Shown: piece after piece, positions 18,290 to 25,890 of the stretch
Layout of the letters: each line of letters opens with the position of its first letter
Position numbering within the stretch: the stretch's first letter is position 1
NCBI GenBank assembly: GCA_026391005.1
Contig: JAPLEV010000049.1
Coordinates: forward strand, 1 to 64,000
Origin: Flavobacteriia bacterium
GTDB lineage: Bacteria > Bacteroidota > Bacteroidia > Flavobacteriales_D > Crocinitomicaceae
Direction of reading: 5' to 3'
DNA: 64,000 nt
The notes under the pieces: model-generated
Told to the model about the DNA's origin: nothing
Database searches by the model: none
What the model saw: the letters and a program-made list of their open reading frames with translations, nothing else
Program-made: the position numbers and the translations under genes

Positions 18290-19633
18290 TTAATCTAATT
18301 TACGCTTTCTAAACCAACGCTCAAAACTAGCCGGCGACAATATTATACCCGCATTAATTCCGATATAATTTTCATTTAAGTCTCCTGATACGAAATTAGA
18401 TCGTTGCCCTACGCTAAAACTAAAATTAACACTTGATAGGGATTGTTGTGCCAAAATTGGTATGCCCAAGCCAAGCGAAACTCCACGGTCAGTGTATTGG
18501 TTGCCATTCTGAAAATAAGGAAGCATATCGTAATATCCTCCCATACGATAGGTCAGTTTATCAAGTAATTTGAGCGAAGCGATATTTTCATACAGTTTTG
18601 TCTCAGGCGAATATTGAATCCCAAAACCGAGGTGACTGCCCTTTTTCGAATTCCATATTGGTACAAGAGAATCAAAATCACTCGATAAACTATTTGTTAT
18701 GCGATAAGACGCTGTTAGTAATAAGTTGGGGTGTAACGTTTTGTTTTTCTTTTTCTTATCTTTTAAAAATATAAGTTGACTGAGCCCAAGGCTATAATTG
18801 AATTTAGAGGTGATATGACCGCGTGAATTATTTGAGCTTAAGGTATCGTAACTTGAGGGGTTAAAAATATTATTTGAGGTATATAATGATGATTTGTAAC
18901 TAGCGTTGTATCGCTGGTCAGGCTCAAGGGTACCCGCTAAAATAATATGATAATTTTTACTTATAATCTGTTTATAGGTTATTCCAAGATTATAGTGAAA
19001 TGCTTTGATGCCGATTGACGTTCTGCTGAGTCCTCCGGATGTTGAATTATTATCAATTAAGAGACTCATTCGGTCCGTGTTGAGTGTGCCAAATAGATAT
19101 GCAATATTGAAACCTGTTGAAAGCTTAATTTTTTTAGTATTTATTGGGGAGTAAGAAAATCCTAGGAATAAATTATTAACCGTGCCACTTCCAGAATATA
19201 TGTATTTCAAAGAATCTACCCCGGTGTAAATACGTTCGCTTATTTCATAGCCTTTTTTTGAAAAGGGTGTAAGCCCAAAAGCCAATCCCATACGCTTCAT
19301 AATTTTGAATCCTAAAGCAAAATGATCCACCATGGCAACGGGCAAGACAGTACTTTCTTGGCCTTGGGTGTAGTTAGATATCCTTGAATTTATTCCCAAT
19401 GACAAAAGGGTATTACCAGAACTTAAGCTGCTATAGCTTGATGGATTAAAATAGTTTAGCTGACTAGAATCGTAATAGGCATCATACCCTCGGCCTAAGC
19501 AATCATAAATTGAGTGTGAGTTCTGACCAACCTCACCTATTCCAATGTTTGAAAGAGGATGGTTCGTGAGATTTTGACTAATGACATTTGAGAGGCATAA
19601 ACAACAAAATAATGTTTTAAGGATGAAGCGCAT
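18290..19633 (-). CDS. Putative outer-membrane beta-barrel protein
   Basis: Exported protein of 447 aa with a signal peptide (MRFILKTLFCCLCLSNVISQ) and strongly alternating beta-strand composition throughout, ending in a basic RKRKLD tail. The early segment NPSSYSSLSSGNTLLSLG recalls FadL/PorV-like barrels of Bacteroidota, where N-P-A/S-S/A motifs occur near the plug, but I cannot assign a substrate. It overlaps coaX by 17 bases and precedes lptC by ten, so it is part of the same transcript and may be envelope-assembly related. Confidence 0.65.
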   Translation of the reverse strand: MRFILKTLFCCLCLSNVISQNLTNHPLSNIGIGEVGQNSHSIYDCLGRGYDAYYDSSQLNYFNPSSYSSLSSGNTLLSLGINSRISNYTQGQESTVLPVAMVDHFALGFKIMKRMGLAFGLTPFSKKGYEISERIYTGVDSLKYIYSGSGTVNNLFLGFSYSPINTKKIKLSTGFNIAYLFGTLNTDRMSLLIDNNSTSGGLSRTSIGIKAFHYNLGITYKQIISKNYHIILAGTLEPDQRYNASYKSSLYTSNNIFNPSSYDTLSSNNSRGHITSKFNYSLGLSQLIFLKDKKKKNKTLHPNLLLTASYRITNSLSSDFDSLVPIWNSKKGSHLGFGIQYSPETKLYENIASLKLLDKLTYRMGGYYDMLPYFQNGNQYTDRGVSLGLGIPILAQQSLSSVNFSFSVGQRSNFVSGDLNENYIGINAGIILSPASFERWFRKRKLD

Positions 19634-20345
19634 TGAATAAATAGATTTCGTGGATACCTTTTAATGTCAAATTTTCGTCTACAAAGATGCCCTTTTTTTG
19701 TTCGAAATCAAAATAATGGGCATCACCACCAGTTATAAAAATAGCCATATCAGCATTCAATTTTCGAAATTCGTTAATTCGAGCTTCGATTTCACCTTGT
19801 ATTCCCCCCATTACGCCTGAATAAATCGAGCTTGATGTGTTATTCCCATAAAGGGAAGATATATGATCTGGGATATTTAATAAGGGTAGGCGAGCAGTGT
19901 AGTCGTTTAAAGATTTTAACCGCAACGAAATTCCTGGCGAAATAGAACCCCCTAAATAACTAAACGCTTCGTCTAAGTAATCAAATTTTACGCAGGTTCC
20001 AATGTCTACAGCAACTCCTCCACTAATTTCTTTCTTTACCTGTAGATTAGCGAACATAGCCGCGACATTGCATAAACGGTCCGCACCTAAATTTTTTTGA
20101 TACTTATTTATAAAAGGCACTTTTGATAGAGCTGTCACCTCAAAAACAGGGAACTTTTCTTTAATTTGTTGGGTAAAATCATCTTCTCTAACGGATGCTA
20201 GTGCTATCGGATGATTTGGGGAAAGCGCAAAACACAGCGATGCTAAAGAGTCAAACCGATGCACTTCCCGAAGTTCATTCTTCACAAAAATTGCGAGCTT
20301 AATCGCCGTATTTCCAGCATCAATACATTGGATTATTTCTTGCAT
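19617..20345 (-). CDS. coaX: Type III pantothenate kinase
   Basis: Catalyses ATP-dependent phosphorylation of pantothenate, the first step of coenzyme A synthesis. The ASKHA-fold phosphate loop is CIDAGNTAIKLAIF at the N-terminus. The family motif GADRLCNVAAM and the second Asp segment VDIGTCVKFDYL follow, then LGGSISPGISLRLKSL and FITGGDA. The 242 aa length is normal. First gene of the unit leading to the outer-membrane protein, lptC and the small membrane protein. Confidence 0.95.
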   Translation of the reverse strand: MQEIIQCIDAGNTAIKLAIFVKNELREVHRFDSLASLCFALSPNHPIALASVREDDFTQQIKEKFPVFEVTALSKVPFINKYQKNLGADRLCNVAAMFANLQVKKEISGGVAVDIGTCVKFDYLDEAFSYLGGSISPGISLRLKSLNDYTARLPLLNIPDHISSLYGNNTSSSIYSGVMGGIQGEIEARINEFRKLNADMAIFITGGDAHYFDFEQKKGIFVDENLTLKGIHEIYLFNALHP

Positions 20346-20412
20346 AGCAAAACAAAGATAAGTTCAATTTTAGTCCTTTTCCCTAGAAAATCAAACAATA
20401 TCCCTATTTTGG

Positions 20413-20443
20413 TTTGATAAAATATAAAAAAGTAGTAAATTTG
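20413..20443 (+). promoter_or_regulatory. Promoter of tRNA-Phe
   Basis: A TTTG (20413-20416) and a TAAATTTG (20436-20443) are separated by exactly 19 bases, the textbook Bacteroidota -33/-7 pair. Transcription should start around 20450, just ahead of the tRNA 5' end. This is the clearest promoter in the window. Confidence 0.8.
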
Positions 20444-20459
20444 CACCCACAATTAGGCT

Positions 20460-20532
20460 GGTACCTTAGCTCAGTTGGTAGAGCAAAGGACTGAAAATCC
20501 TTGTGTCCCTGGTTCGATTCCTGGAGGTACCA
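20460..20532 (+). tRNA. tRNA-Phe (anticodon GAA)
   Basis: A 73-base cloverleaf. The acceptor stem is GGTACCT pairing with AGGTACC, the D-arm is AGCTCAGTTGGTAGAGCA, the anticodon stem-loop is AAGGA-CTGAAAA-TCCTT with anticodon GAA, and the T-arm is CCTGGTTCGATTCCTGG. The CCA end is not encoded. A strong promoter lies upstream and a terminator hairpin directly downstream, so it is a single-gene transcript. Confidence 0.97.
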
Positions 20533-20533
20533 C

Positions 20534-20567
20534 AAAAATCCCCATTATATTGATGGGGATTTTTTTA
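20534..20567 (+). terminator. Intrinsic terminator of tRNA-Phe
   Basis: AAAAATCCCCAT pairs with ATGGGGATTTTT around a TATATTG loop and is followed by a run of T. It sits two bases after the tRNA. Confidence 0.85.
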
Positions 20568-20575
20568 TTTTTGGA

Positions 20576-20604
20576 GATGTTTACAACGTATGTTTTATAT
20601 TCTT
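20576..20604 (+). repeat. Direct repeat copy 1 (start of GIY-YIG remnant)
   Basis: The stretch beginning GATGTTTACAACGTATG and running on into TTTTATATTCT is repeated almost exactly at 20781-20809 (two differences over 28 bases). It covers the start codon and first nine codons of the GIY-YIG remnant. Confidence 0.65.
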
Positions 20605-20720
20605 CAAAAGTTCAAAAAAAGTATTCGGGACATACCAATGATTTGGATCGAAGAATTAAAGAGCATCATTCTCGTTTTTGTTTTACATCATTTTCATTTT
20701 CATTCTTTTCAAGGATTTTC
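20577..20720 (+). pseudogene. GIY-YIG nuclease remnant (N-terminal fragment)
   Basis: From an ATG at 20577 the frame reads MFTTYVLYSSKVQKKYSGHT and then NDLDRRIKEHH, which is the opening of small GIY-YIG (UvrC/YhbQ-like) proteins of Bacteroidota. After about 34 residues the similarity ends and the frame closes at a Ser/Phe-rich tail, so the rest of the usual 80-100 aa domain is missing. The ORF in the track starts earlier, inside the tRNA, but that part is a shadow. A second copy of its first 28 bases occurs 205 bases downstream. Confidence 0.6.
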
Positions 20721-20780
20721 TAGTTGTAAATCTCATTAAGATTCTTCTTTCAAATCAGTCTTTAAGTTCGATAATTTAAA

Positions 20781-20809
20781 GACGTTTACAACCTATGTTT
20801 TATATTCTG
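20781..20809 (+). repeat. Direct repeat copy 2 (degenerate GIY-YIG start)
   Basis: GACGTTTACAACCTATG and the following bases match the start of the remnant at 20576, but the ATG has become ACG and no homologous reading frame continues beyond it. It looks like the leading edge of a second, more eroded copy. Confidence 0.6.
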
Positions 20810-20959
20810 CCAATTTTATCATAAAACTTTAAATTCTTAAAAAAAGACAACAGGAAAATTATATCCTTTTTTTTTGAGGACAAATAAAAATATAATTAAA
20901 AGTTGTAACAAAGTTTTAATTATTGGATTTATATAAAGTAAGCCCTAAATCCAATTAAA

Positions 20960-21487
20960 ATGAAAAATCAAATTTTAATCTTCTTTTGTTTAATAGCTAT
21001 TACAAGTCAAGCACAATTTTCAGAAGAAAAAGAATTAGAAGACGGATCTAATTATATTGTTTATACCCCCCGAAAATTTTCGGCGGAAGAACATGCGAAC
21101 TGGAAGCCACGCAGAATACCAACGACTGCTGAATTACAAAAAAATCCACTTATTCCTTTGAGTAATATATTCATGAGAAATCTTCAATCAACATTAAAAA
21201 TTAATGTTTCGGAGGACAGTTCCTTAGTAACAGCATGTGACATGCATTTTTTTAATCATATAGGAATAAATGACGTCAATAGTGAAGCACTTCCAGTTAG
21301 GTATCATCAAATTTGGGAGATGAAAGAATCGGTAGTGAACTATAATTTTACTAATTTTTCAGAAAGCTTAACTAAGATGATTACCGAACATCAAATAGAT
21401 AAAAGTTTAAAAAAATCGGTTCAATTTTATTGTAAAGAATATTTCTATAATGGCAAGTATTTTCTGGTAGCGATTGTCAACGATTGA
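20960..21487 (+). CDS. Secreted protein of unknown function
   Basis: A 175-residue protein with a signal peptide (MKNQILIFFCLIAITSQAQ). The mature part has mixed alpha/beta character, with two Cys residues (near TACDMHFF and YCKEYFY) that could form a disulfide. No family recognised. It stands alone between the tRNA/remnant region and the convergent phosphatase gene. A short hairpin at 21528-21541 followed by T-rich sequence may terminate it. Confidence 0.65.
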   Translation: MKNQILIFFCLIAITSQAQFSEEKELEDGSNYIVYTPRKFSAEEHANWKPRRIPTTAELQKNPLIPLSNIFMRNLQSTLKINVSEDSSLVTACDMHFFNHIGINDVNSEALPVRYHQIWEMKESVVNYNFTNFSESLTKMITEHQIDKSLKKSVQFYCKEYFYNGKYFLVAIVND

Positions 21488-21527
21488 AATTTAATTTTTT
21501 ATTAATGAAAACTAAAGCTGATATGCT

Positions 21528-21555
21528 ATTCCTTTAGGAATGGATTTTTTAATCC
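21528..21555 (+). terminator. Possible terminator, two adjacent small hairpins
   Basis: ATTCC-TTTA-GGAAT is followed directly by GGATT-TTTT-AATCC. Both stems are only five base pairs, and they lie between two convergent genes. Confidence 0.3.
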
Positions 21556-21591
21556 GATAATCGTTTTTCATCAGTTGAAATCCAAACGGTC

Positions 21592-23403
21592 TTAATTCTT
21601 TACGAATGGGATGGATTTTAATCCACAAGTTTTTTGATTTTCGTTATTAATGCGTAAAAAATAATTCCCCGCCTTCAAGGTGCTGATGTCAATGGATGTA
21701 ATGGTCATTCCATTGCTCCAAGGGTTGATCGAATAAGGCGTTTTGATGATTTCACCATTGGAGCCATAAACTGTTACGGATTCAATGGACAAGTCATAGC
21801 TTTGGATTTTTATTAGTTGATTGGCCGGGTTCGGGTAAACGCCCACTATAATTCCCAAATCGGGTGAATTTATCCCTGCAAAGCGACTGCAAGGGTCTGC
21901 TAAAGATTGTAAGAAAGGACCATGGCCAATAGATGGTGAATTGGCTAACGTTAAACTGTTACTGCCGTTGTTAGTAATGTATGATTTTACACAGCTATTT
22001 GTTGGATCCATTTGGTCGAGTGTACTGATGTTATACCAATCTCCCTGCACACGGTTGGCATCGATATCTACCAAAACGAATCCTTTTTTGGTTAATTCCA
22101 CATATTTAATGTGGGGATTTTGTGCTGTTATCAAAGCAGATAGGTTGATTGGAGCACCAGGTGATGTTACACTTGGACTTACGAATTCAACGCCTACTGG
22201 GGTGTTTCCGTTTTGTAAATTCAATGCCCAGCTGGTGTGAATATCGCCGGTAACTACCACGGTATTGTCAATGTTTTGGCTGCTTAAATGATTAAAAAGC
22301 CGTTGTCTTTCTGCAGGATAGCCATCCCAACTGTCAGTGTTCACAGGACTCCCAAGTAAATTTACGGCTCCTACCATTACTTGATTCCCAAGGATTTTCC
22401 ATGGTTGTGTGGTGCTGCTAAGTTCGTTTTTTAACCAGGTCATTTGGGTATTCCCTAAAAGTGTCCTTGAGGTATCGCTGAAGTTGGCGTCGTTCGCATT
22501 TAACTGAACTTCTCGTCCTTCTAATCGTGTGTCTAGCATGATTATTTTTGCTAAATTACCTAATTCAAAAGTTCGATATATTTGTTGATTCCCAGGGGCT
22601 TTTGGTCGGATTGGAATCCATTCGAAATAGGCGCGTTTTCCGTTGTCTTTTCGCACATTCCAAGGTCCTTCATTGACTTGATGGTTTTCTGCTCCATCTT
22701 TGTAGGCATCGTTGGCTGTTTCATGGTCATCCCAAATGCAAATCCAAGGGAAGTTTTGGTGAAGTTTTCTCAGGGCGTAATCCATGCGATAGGAGCTGTA
22801 GCGCAAACGATACTCATTCAAGTCGACTATTTCAACCGCAGGGTCCCATATTCTGTCTATGTTTCCATTTGGGCCGAATCCTCCAGTTTCATATTCATAG
22901 ATGTAATCACCTAGCATTAAGACCGCATCGACATCGTTGCGATTTGCAATTGCATCGTAGACGTTGAAATAACCGGATTCTAAATTTGCACAAGAAACGC
23001 ATGCCAAGCGCATGTTTTCTACATCTCCAATGGGAAGCGTTTTTGTTCTCCCAACCAAACTATAGGCTCCATTATATTCAAATTCATAGTAATAAAACGT
23101 GTTGGGCTGCAATCCAATAACATCAATTTTTACGGTGAAATCTACTGTGGAATCTGTTGTATAGGTTCCTGTCGCTACAATGTTTTGGAATTGATCGTCC
23201 GTTGCCATGTGATAGTTACCTACGAGCGTTTGTCCAAAATCTTGTGGTGTAATGCGTGTCCAAATAATTACGCGGTCGCTTAATGGATCACCAGAAGCAA
23301 CACCATGGTAGAATGGCGCAATGCATTCGACAGGTGAAACACTCGTTTGAGAATAAATAGTTGCAAAATAGCTGATTGCGAACAGGAATAAAATGCTTTT
23401 CAT
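21592..23403 (-). CDS. PhoD-type alkaline phosphatase/phosphodiesterase with T9SS sorting domain
   Basis: Secreted metallophosphoesterase of the PhoD family, expected to release phosphate from phosphodiesters or monoesters outside the cell. A signal peptide leads into the PhoD N-terminal domain (about residues 27-120, opening FYHGVASGDPLSDRVIIWTR). The catalytic domain follows with LGDYIYEY, IWDDHETANDAYKDG and VTGDIHTSW, which hold the metal ligands. The last about 85 residues form a T9SS type A sorting domain (GVYPNPANQLIK and STLKAGNYFLR), so the protein is predicted to be exported by type IX secretion and attached to or released from the surface. Its codon content appears more GC-rich than its neighbours. 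Confidence 0.92.
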   Translation of the reverse strand: MKSILFLFAISYFATIYSQTSVSPVECIAPFYHGVASGDPLSDRVIIWTRITPQDFGQTLVGNYHMATDDQFQNIVATGTYTTDSTVDFTVKIDVIGLQPNTFYYYEFEYNGAYSLVGRTKTLPIGDVENMRLACVSCANLESGYFNVYDAIANRNDVDAVLMLGDYIYEYETGGFGPNGNIDRIWDPAVEIVDLNEYRLRYSSYRMDYALRKLHQNFPWICIWDDHETANDAYKDGAENHQVNEGPWNVRKDNGKRAYFEWIPIRPKAPGNQQIYRTFELGNLAKIIMLDTRLEGREVQLNANDANFSDTSRTLLGNTQMTWLKNELSSTTQPWKILGNQVMVGAVNLLGSPVNTDSWDGYPAERQRLFNHLSSQNIDNTVVVTGDIHTSWALNLQNGNTPVGVEFVSPSVTSPGAPINLSALITAQNPHIKYVELTKKGFVLVDIDANRVQGDWYNISTLDQMDPTNSCVKSYITNNGSNSLTLANSPSIGHGPFLQSLADPCSRFAGINSPDLGIIVGVYPNPANQLIKIQSYDLSIESVTVYGSNGEIIKTPYSINPWSNGMTITSIDISTLKAGNYFLRINNENQKTCGLKSIPFVKN

Positions 23404-23622
23404 GCCAAGGAATTTTAGGCAATATTAGCTTCTTTATTTATCTAAGATGTAAACGGAATATTAATTTACCGTAGGATTTGAGAAATAGACTTTGATGATC
23501 TTACTGTTGCCCGAAAAAACAATTTTATGAAGAAAATTATTGGGTATTGTTTGCTTATAATAGAGGATTTAAGCTTGATATATCTTCAGTTTTTTAATGA
23601 GGCCTAACCACTGATGGAAAAT

Positions 23623-23668
23623 ATTAGTAAGAAGGTAGCTTATATTTAACAAACTACCTTCTACTAAT
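23623..23668. repeat. Long imperfect hairpin downstream of the small redox-cluster gene
   Basis: ATTAGTA(A)GAAGGTAG pairs with CTACCTTCTACTAAT over about 15 base pairs with one bulged base and a 15-base loop. It lies just after the stop of the minus-strand gene ending at 23672. A U-tract on that strand is weak, so it may be a processing or stabilising hairpin rather than a terminator. Confidence 0.55.
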
Positions 23669-23671
23669 CGT

Positions 23672-23926
23672 TTAATTAATCGAGCCTGTAACGCGCTTCA
23701 TAAATTGGTTAAGTGCATCCTTTTGTGCTACGCCATTTTTCATTTCCTTGTGGACTTCAATCGCCCCAGAAAAATTAGAAAGCAATTCTCCTATAACATC
23801 GAGTTCTTCGTCCTTTAAACCTGGCGCATCTATTAGATTTTCCAATGTCTCCATTGTTTCTACTACGTAGTCCTCATCGTTTTCTTCGATAAATGAAACT
23901 ATATGTTTAATTAGTGGTAATCGCAT
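23672..23926 (-). CDS. Small conserved acidic protein of the redox cluster (DUF6952-like)
   Basis: An 84-residue acidic, helical protein with no Cys and no export signal. It overlaps the thioredoxin gene by 20 bases, so it is translated with it. I recall a small flavobacterial family (DUF6952) in this same position after peroxiredoxin and thioredoxin genes. The assignment rests on context and general resemblance. Role unknown. Confidence 0.6.
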   Translation of the reverse strand: MRLPLIKHIVSFIEENDEDYVVETMETLENLIDAPGLKDEELDVIGELLSNFSGAIEVHKEMKNGVAQKDALNQFMKRVTGSIN

Positions 23927-24221
23927 CTAGTACTTCTTGAATGGTTTCAATTTTATTTCCTTGCGCCTCTGATACGAGTGTTCCATTAACAAAAGCAGCA
24001 AAAGTGGGTAGATTACTCACGTTGGCAAATTTCCTTGAATTTGGTAATTTCTCTGCATCAACATAATAAAAAGCAATTTCTTCATTACTTTCCGCCAAGC
24101 GCTTAAATTTAGGCTTCACTATTTTACAGTTCCCACACCAGGATGCGCCATACTGCACCATGACCTTGTTGTTTTCCGCTAGCAACTGTCCCAGGTTGTC
24201 TTCTGTAATTTCTTGAAACAT
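23907..24221 (-). CDS. Thioredoxin-family protein with CGNC active site
   Basis: A 104-residue cytoplasmic thioredoxin fold. The redox motif is WCGNCK rather than the canonical WCGPC, which should alter its redox potential. The cis-Pro is present in SNLPTFAAF. It starts one base after the peroxiredoxin stop, so it is the likely electron donor that recycles that enzyme (inference from position). Confidence 0.88.
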   Translation of the reverse strand: MFQEITEDNLGQLLAENNKVMVQYGASWCGNCKIVKPKFKRLAESNEEIAFYYVDAEKLPNSRKFANVSNLPTFAAFVNGTLVSEAQGNKIETIQEVLDAITTN

Positions 24222-24222
24222 C

Positions 24223-24849
24223 TTAGTTGTTTTTTAAGTAATCAGCAACTCCATCGCGAGATGCTTTCATTGCTTCTTTGCCTTCTTCCCAGTTCGCTGG
24301 ACAAACTTCGCCATGTTTTTGAACGTGAGTAAAGGCATCGATCATACGGATGTATTCTTGCACGTTTCTACCGATGGGAAAATGATTTACAGACTCGTGA
24401 AAAACTTGACCTTCCTCGTCAATTAAATAAGTTGCTCGGTAAGGAACATTATCCCCATCTGATTCATCTTCTTCGTCGAACATATCATAATCTAAAATAC
24501 CTAGCTCATAAGCTAAAACACGAGTAGAATCAGCAATTAATGGAAATTTAACTCCTTCAATTCCTCCGTTGTCTTTTGTTGTATTTAACCAAGCAAAGTG
24601 CACCTCTGCTGTATCGCAAGAAGCACCAATTAATATGGTATTTCGTTTTTCTAATTCTCCAGCAATTTCTTGAAAGGCATGTATTTCTGTTGGGCAAACA
24701 AATGTAAAATCCTTTGGATACCAAAAAAGAAGGACTTTCTTCTTGTTTTCAAGCGCTTGATCCAATACATTGATCATAAATGAATCGCCCATTTCGTCAA
24801 TTGCCTTAACAGTGATGTCTGGGAATGTTTTTCCTACTAATGTTGCCAT
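24223..24849 (-). CDS. 2-Cys peroxiredoxin, AhpC/TSA type
   Basis: Peroxide reductase. The peroxidatic Cys is in FTFVCPTEIHAF and the resolving Cys is in HGEVCPANW near the C-terminus, so it is a typical 2-Cys enzyme (208 aa). Compared with E. coli AhpC it has an acidic insertion (DEEDESDGD) before the YRATYLID strand. First gene of a three-gene unit with thioredoxin and the small acidic protein, divergent from an oxyR-type gene. A minus-strand TAATTTTG upstream could be its -7 element. Confidence 0.93.
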   Translation of the reverse strand: MATLVGKTFPDITVKAIDEMGDSFMINVLDQALENKKKVLLFWYPKDFTFVCPTEIHAFQEIAGELEKRNTILIGASCDTAEVHFAWLNTTKDNGGIEGVKFPLIADSTRVLAYELGILDYDMFDEEDESDGDNVPYRATYLIDEEGQVFHESVNHFPIGRNVQEYIRMIDAFTHVQKHGEVCPANWEEGKEAMKASRDGVADYLKNN

Positions 24850-24945
24850 GTTTAATTTTTATAAGTGAATACTATCTTACAAAATTAATACAATAACGTA
24901 TTAGATTTTATCAATAATATTTATATTTACATAAATTTAATCTAT
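24850..24945. promoter_or_regulatory. Divergent oxyR / peroxiredoxin control region
   Basis: This 96-base gap separates the divergent regulator and its presumed target. It contains an inverted TAGATT (24902-24907) and AATCTA (24939-24944) spaced by 31 bases, and very AT-rich sequence between them. LysR-type regulators bind such interrupted dyads, so this is a plausible operator; OxyR itself often recognises an ATAG/CTAT-like pattern. On the minus strand, TAATTTTG upstream of the peroxiredoxin fits the -7 consensus. Confidence 0.4.
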
Positions 24946-25869
24946 ATGATTTCTATTCAACAAATGCATTATATTTTAGTGCTCAGTGAGGAGTTGCAAT
25001 TTCAAAGAGCTAGTGAGCGCTGTTATGTTACTCAACCCACATTATCTATGCAAATCAAAAAAGCAGAGGATGTTTTGGGCAATCTGATATTTGACAGGAG
25101 TTTTAATCCTATAACACTAACTACTTTTGGAAAGGACGTTGTTGATGTTATAAGGGAGATTTTGATTGAGAATGATCGCTTGAAACTTTTAAAAAACCGT
25201 TATCAAGATAACTACAAAGAAGAAATACGATTAGGTATAATTCCAACGGTAGCGGCTTATCTTATTCCAACAATGTTTCAAGTATGGAAAAGAAATATGG
25301 GCCAGGTTAATTTGGCTATAGAGGAGGTAACCACTGAATTGCTATTGGATAAACTTGAAAAAAATGAAATTGATATTGCCATTTTTGCGGGTCCGCATGC
25401 AGCTCTTAAGTTTAGAACAATTCCCTTGTACACAGAAGAAATTTTAATATATTGTCCTAATCTAAAAGGGAAGAAAGTCAGTATTGACGTGCTACAGCAA
25501 AATGATCCTTGGTTACTTTCTAAAGGTAATTGCCTCCGTACCCAAATGATTGAATTTTGCCAATTAACGGATAATTTACCCCATGGTAAATGGAATTACC
25601 AAGGTGGGAACTTGAAGTTATTAATGGAGATGGTTGATAAGGAGGGTGGGTATACATTAATACCAGAAAATTTATCAATCTCAGATAAGAGAAAGAAGTC
25701 CCTCGTTCAAATAACCACCAAATTTGGTTCTCCAGCGAGAGAAATTATTGCTGTTTTTTCAAAAAGGACATTAAAAATAAAGGGAGTAGAACGACTCATA
25801 CGCGATGTTCAACACGAATTTAATCAAAAAGAAAAGTCTAAAAAGATAAATATATTGGGTTGGAAATGA
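24946..25869 (+). CDS. LysR-type regulator, OxyR-like
   Basis: DNA-binding transcription regulator of 307 aa, with an N-terminal winged helix-turn-helix (ISIQQMHYILVLSEELQFQRA and TQPTLSMQIKKAE, about residues 1-60) and a C-terminal ligand- or redox-sensing domain. Two Cys residues lie in the region where OxyR carries its redox pair (LLSKGNCLRTQMIEFCQL), with close spacing typical of OxyR. Its divergence from the peroxiredoxin-thioredoxin unit strongly supports an OxyR role. Symbol withheld because only homology and context were used. Confidence 0.85.
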   Translation: MISIQQMHYILVLSEELQFQRASERCYVTQPTLSMQIKKAEDVLGNLIFDRSFNPITLTTFGKDVVDVIREILIENDRLKLLKNRYQDNYKEEIRLGIIPTVAAYLIPTMFQVWKRNMGQVNLAIEEVTTELLLDKLEKNEIDIAIFAGPHAALKFRTIPLYTEEILIYCPNLKGKKVSIDVLQQNDPWLLSKGNCLRTQMIEFCQLTDNLPHGKWNYQGGNLKLLMEMVDKEGGYTLIPENLSISDKRKKSLVQITTKFGSPAREIIAVFSKRTLKIKGVERLIRDVQHEFNQKEKSKKINILGWK

Positions 25870-25890
25870 GGAAACTCCGTTTATTAGAAA

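Noticed and set aside
20475-20576. N-terminal part of the 82 aa ORF
   Set aside because: It begins inside tRNA-Phe and crosses the terminator. Only the part from 20577 resembles a protein family.
23524-23604. 26-codon plus-strand ORF beginning MKKIIGYCLLII
   Set aside because: Too short, no family and no promoter; hydrophobic start alone is not enough.
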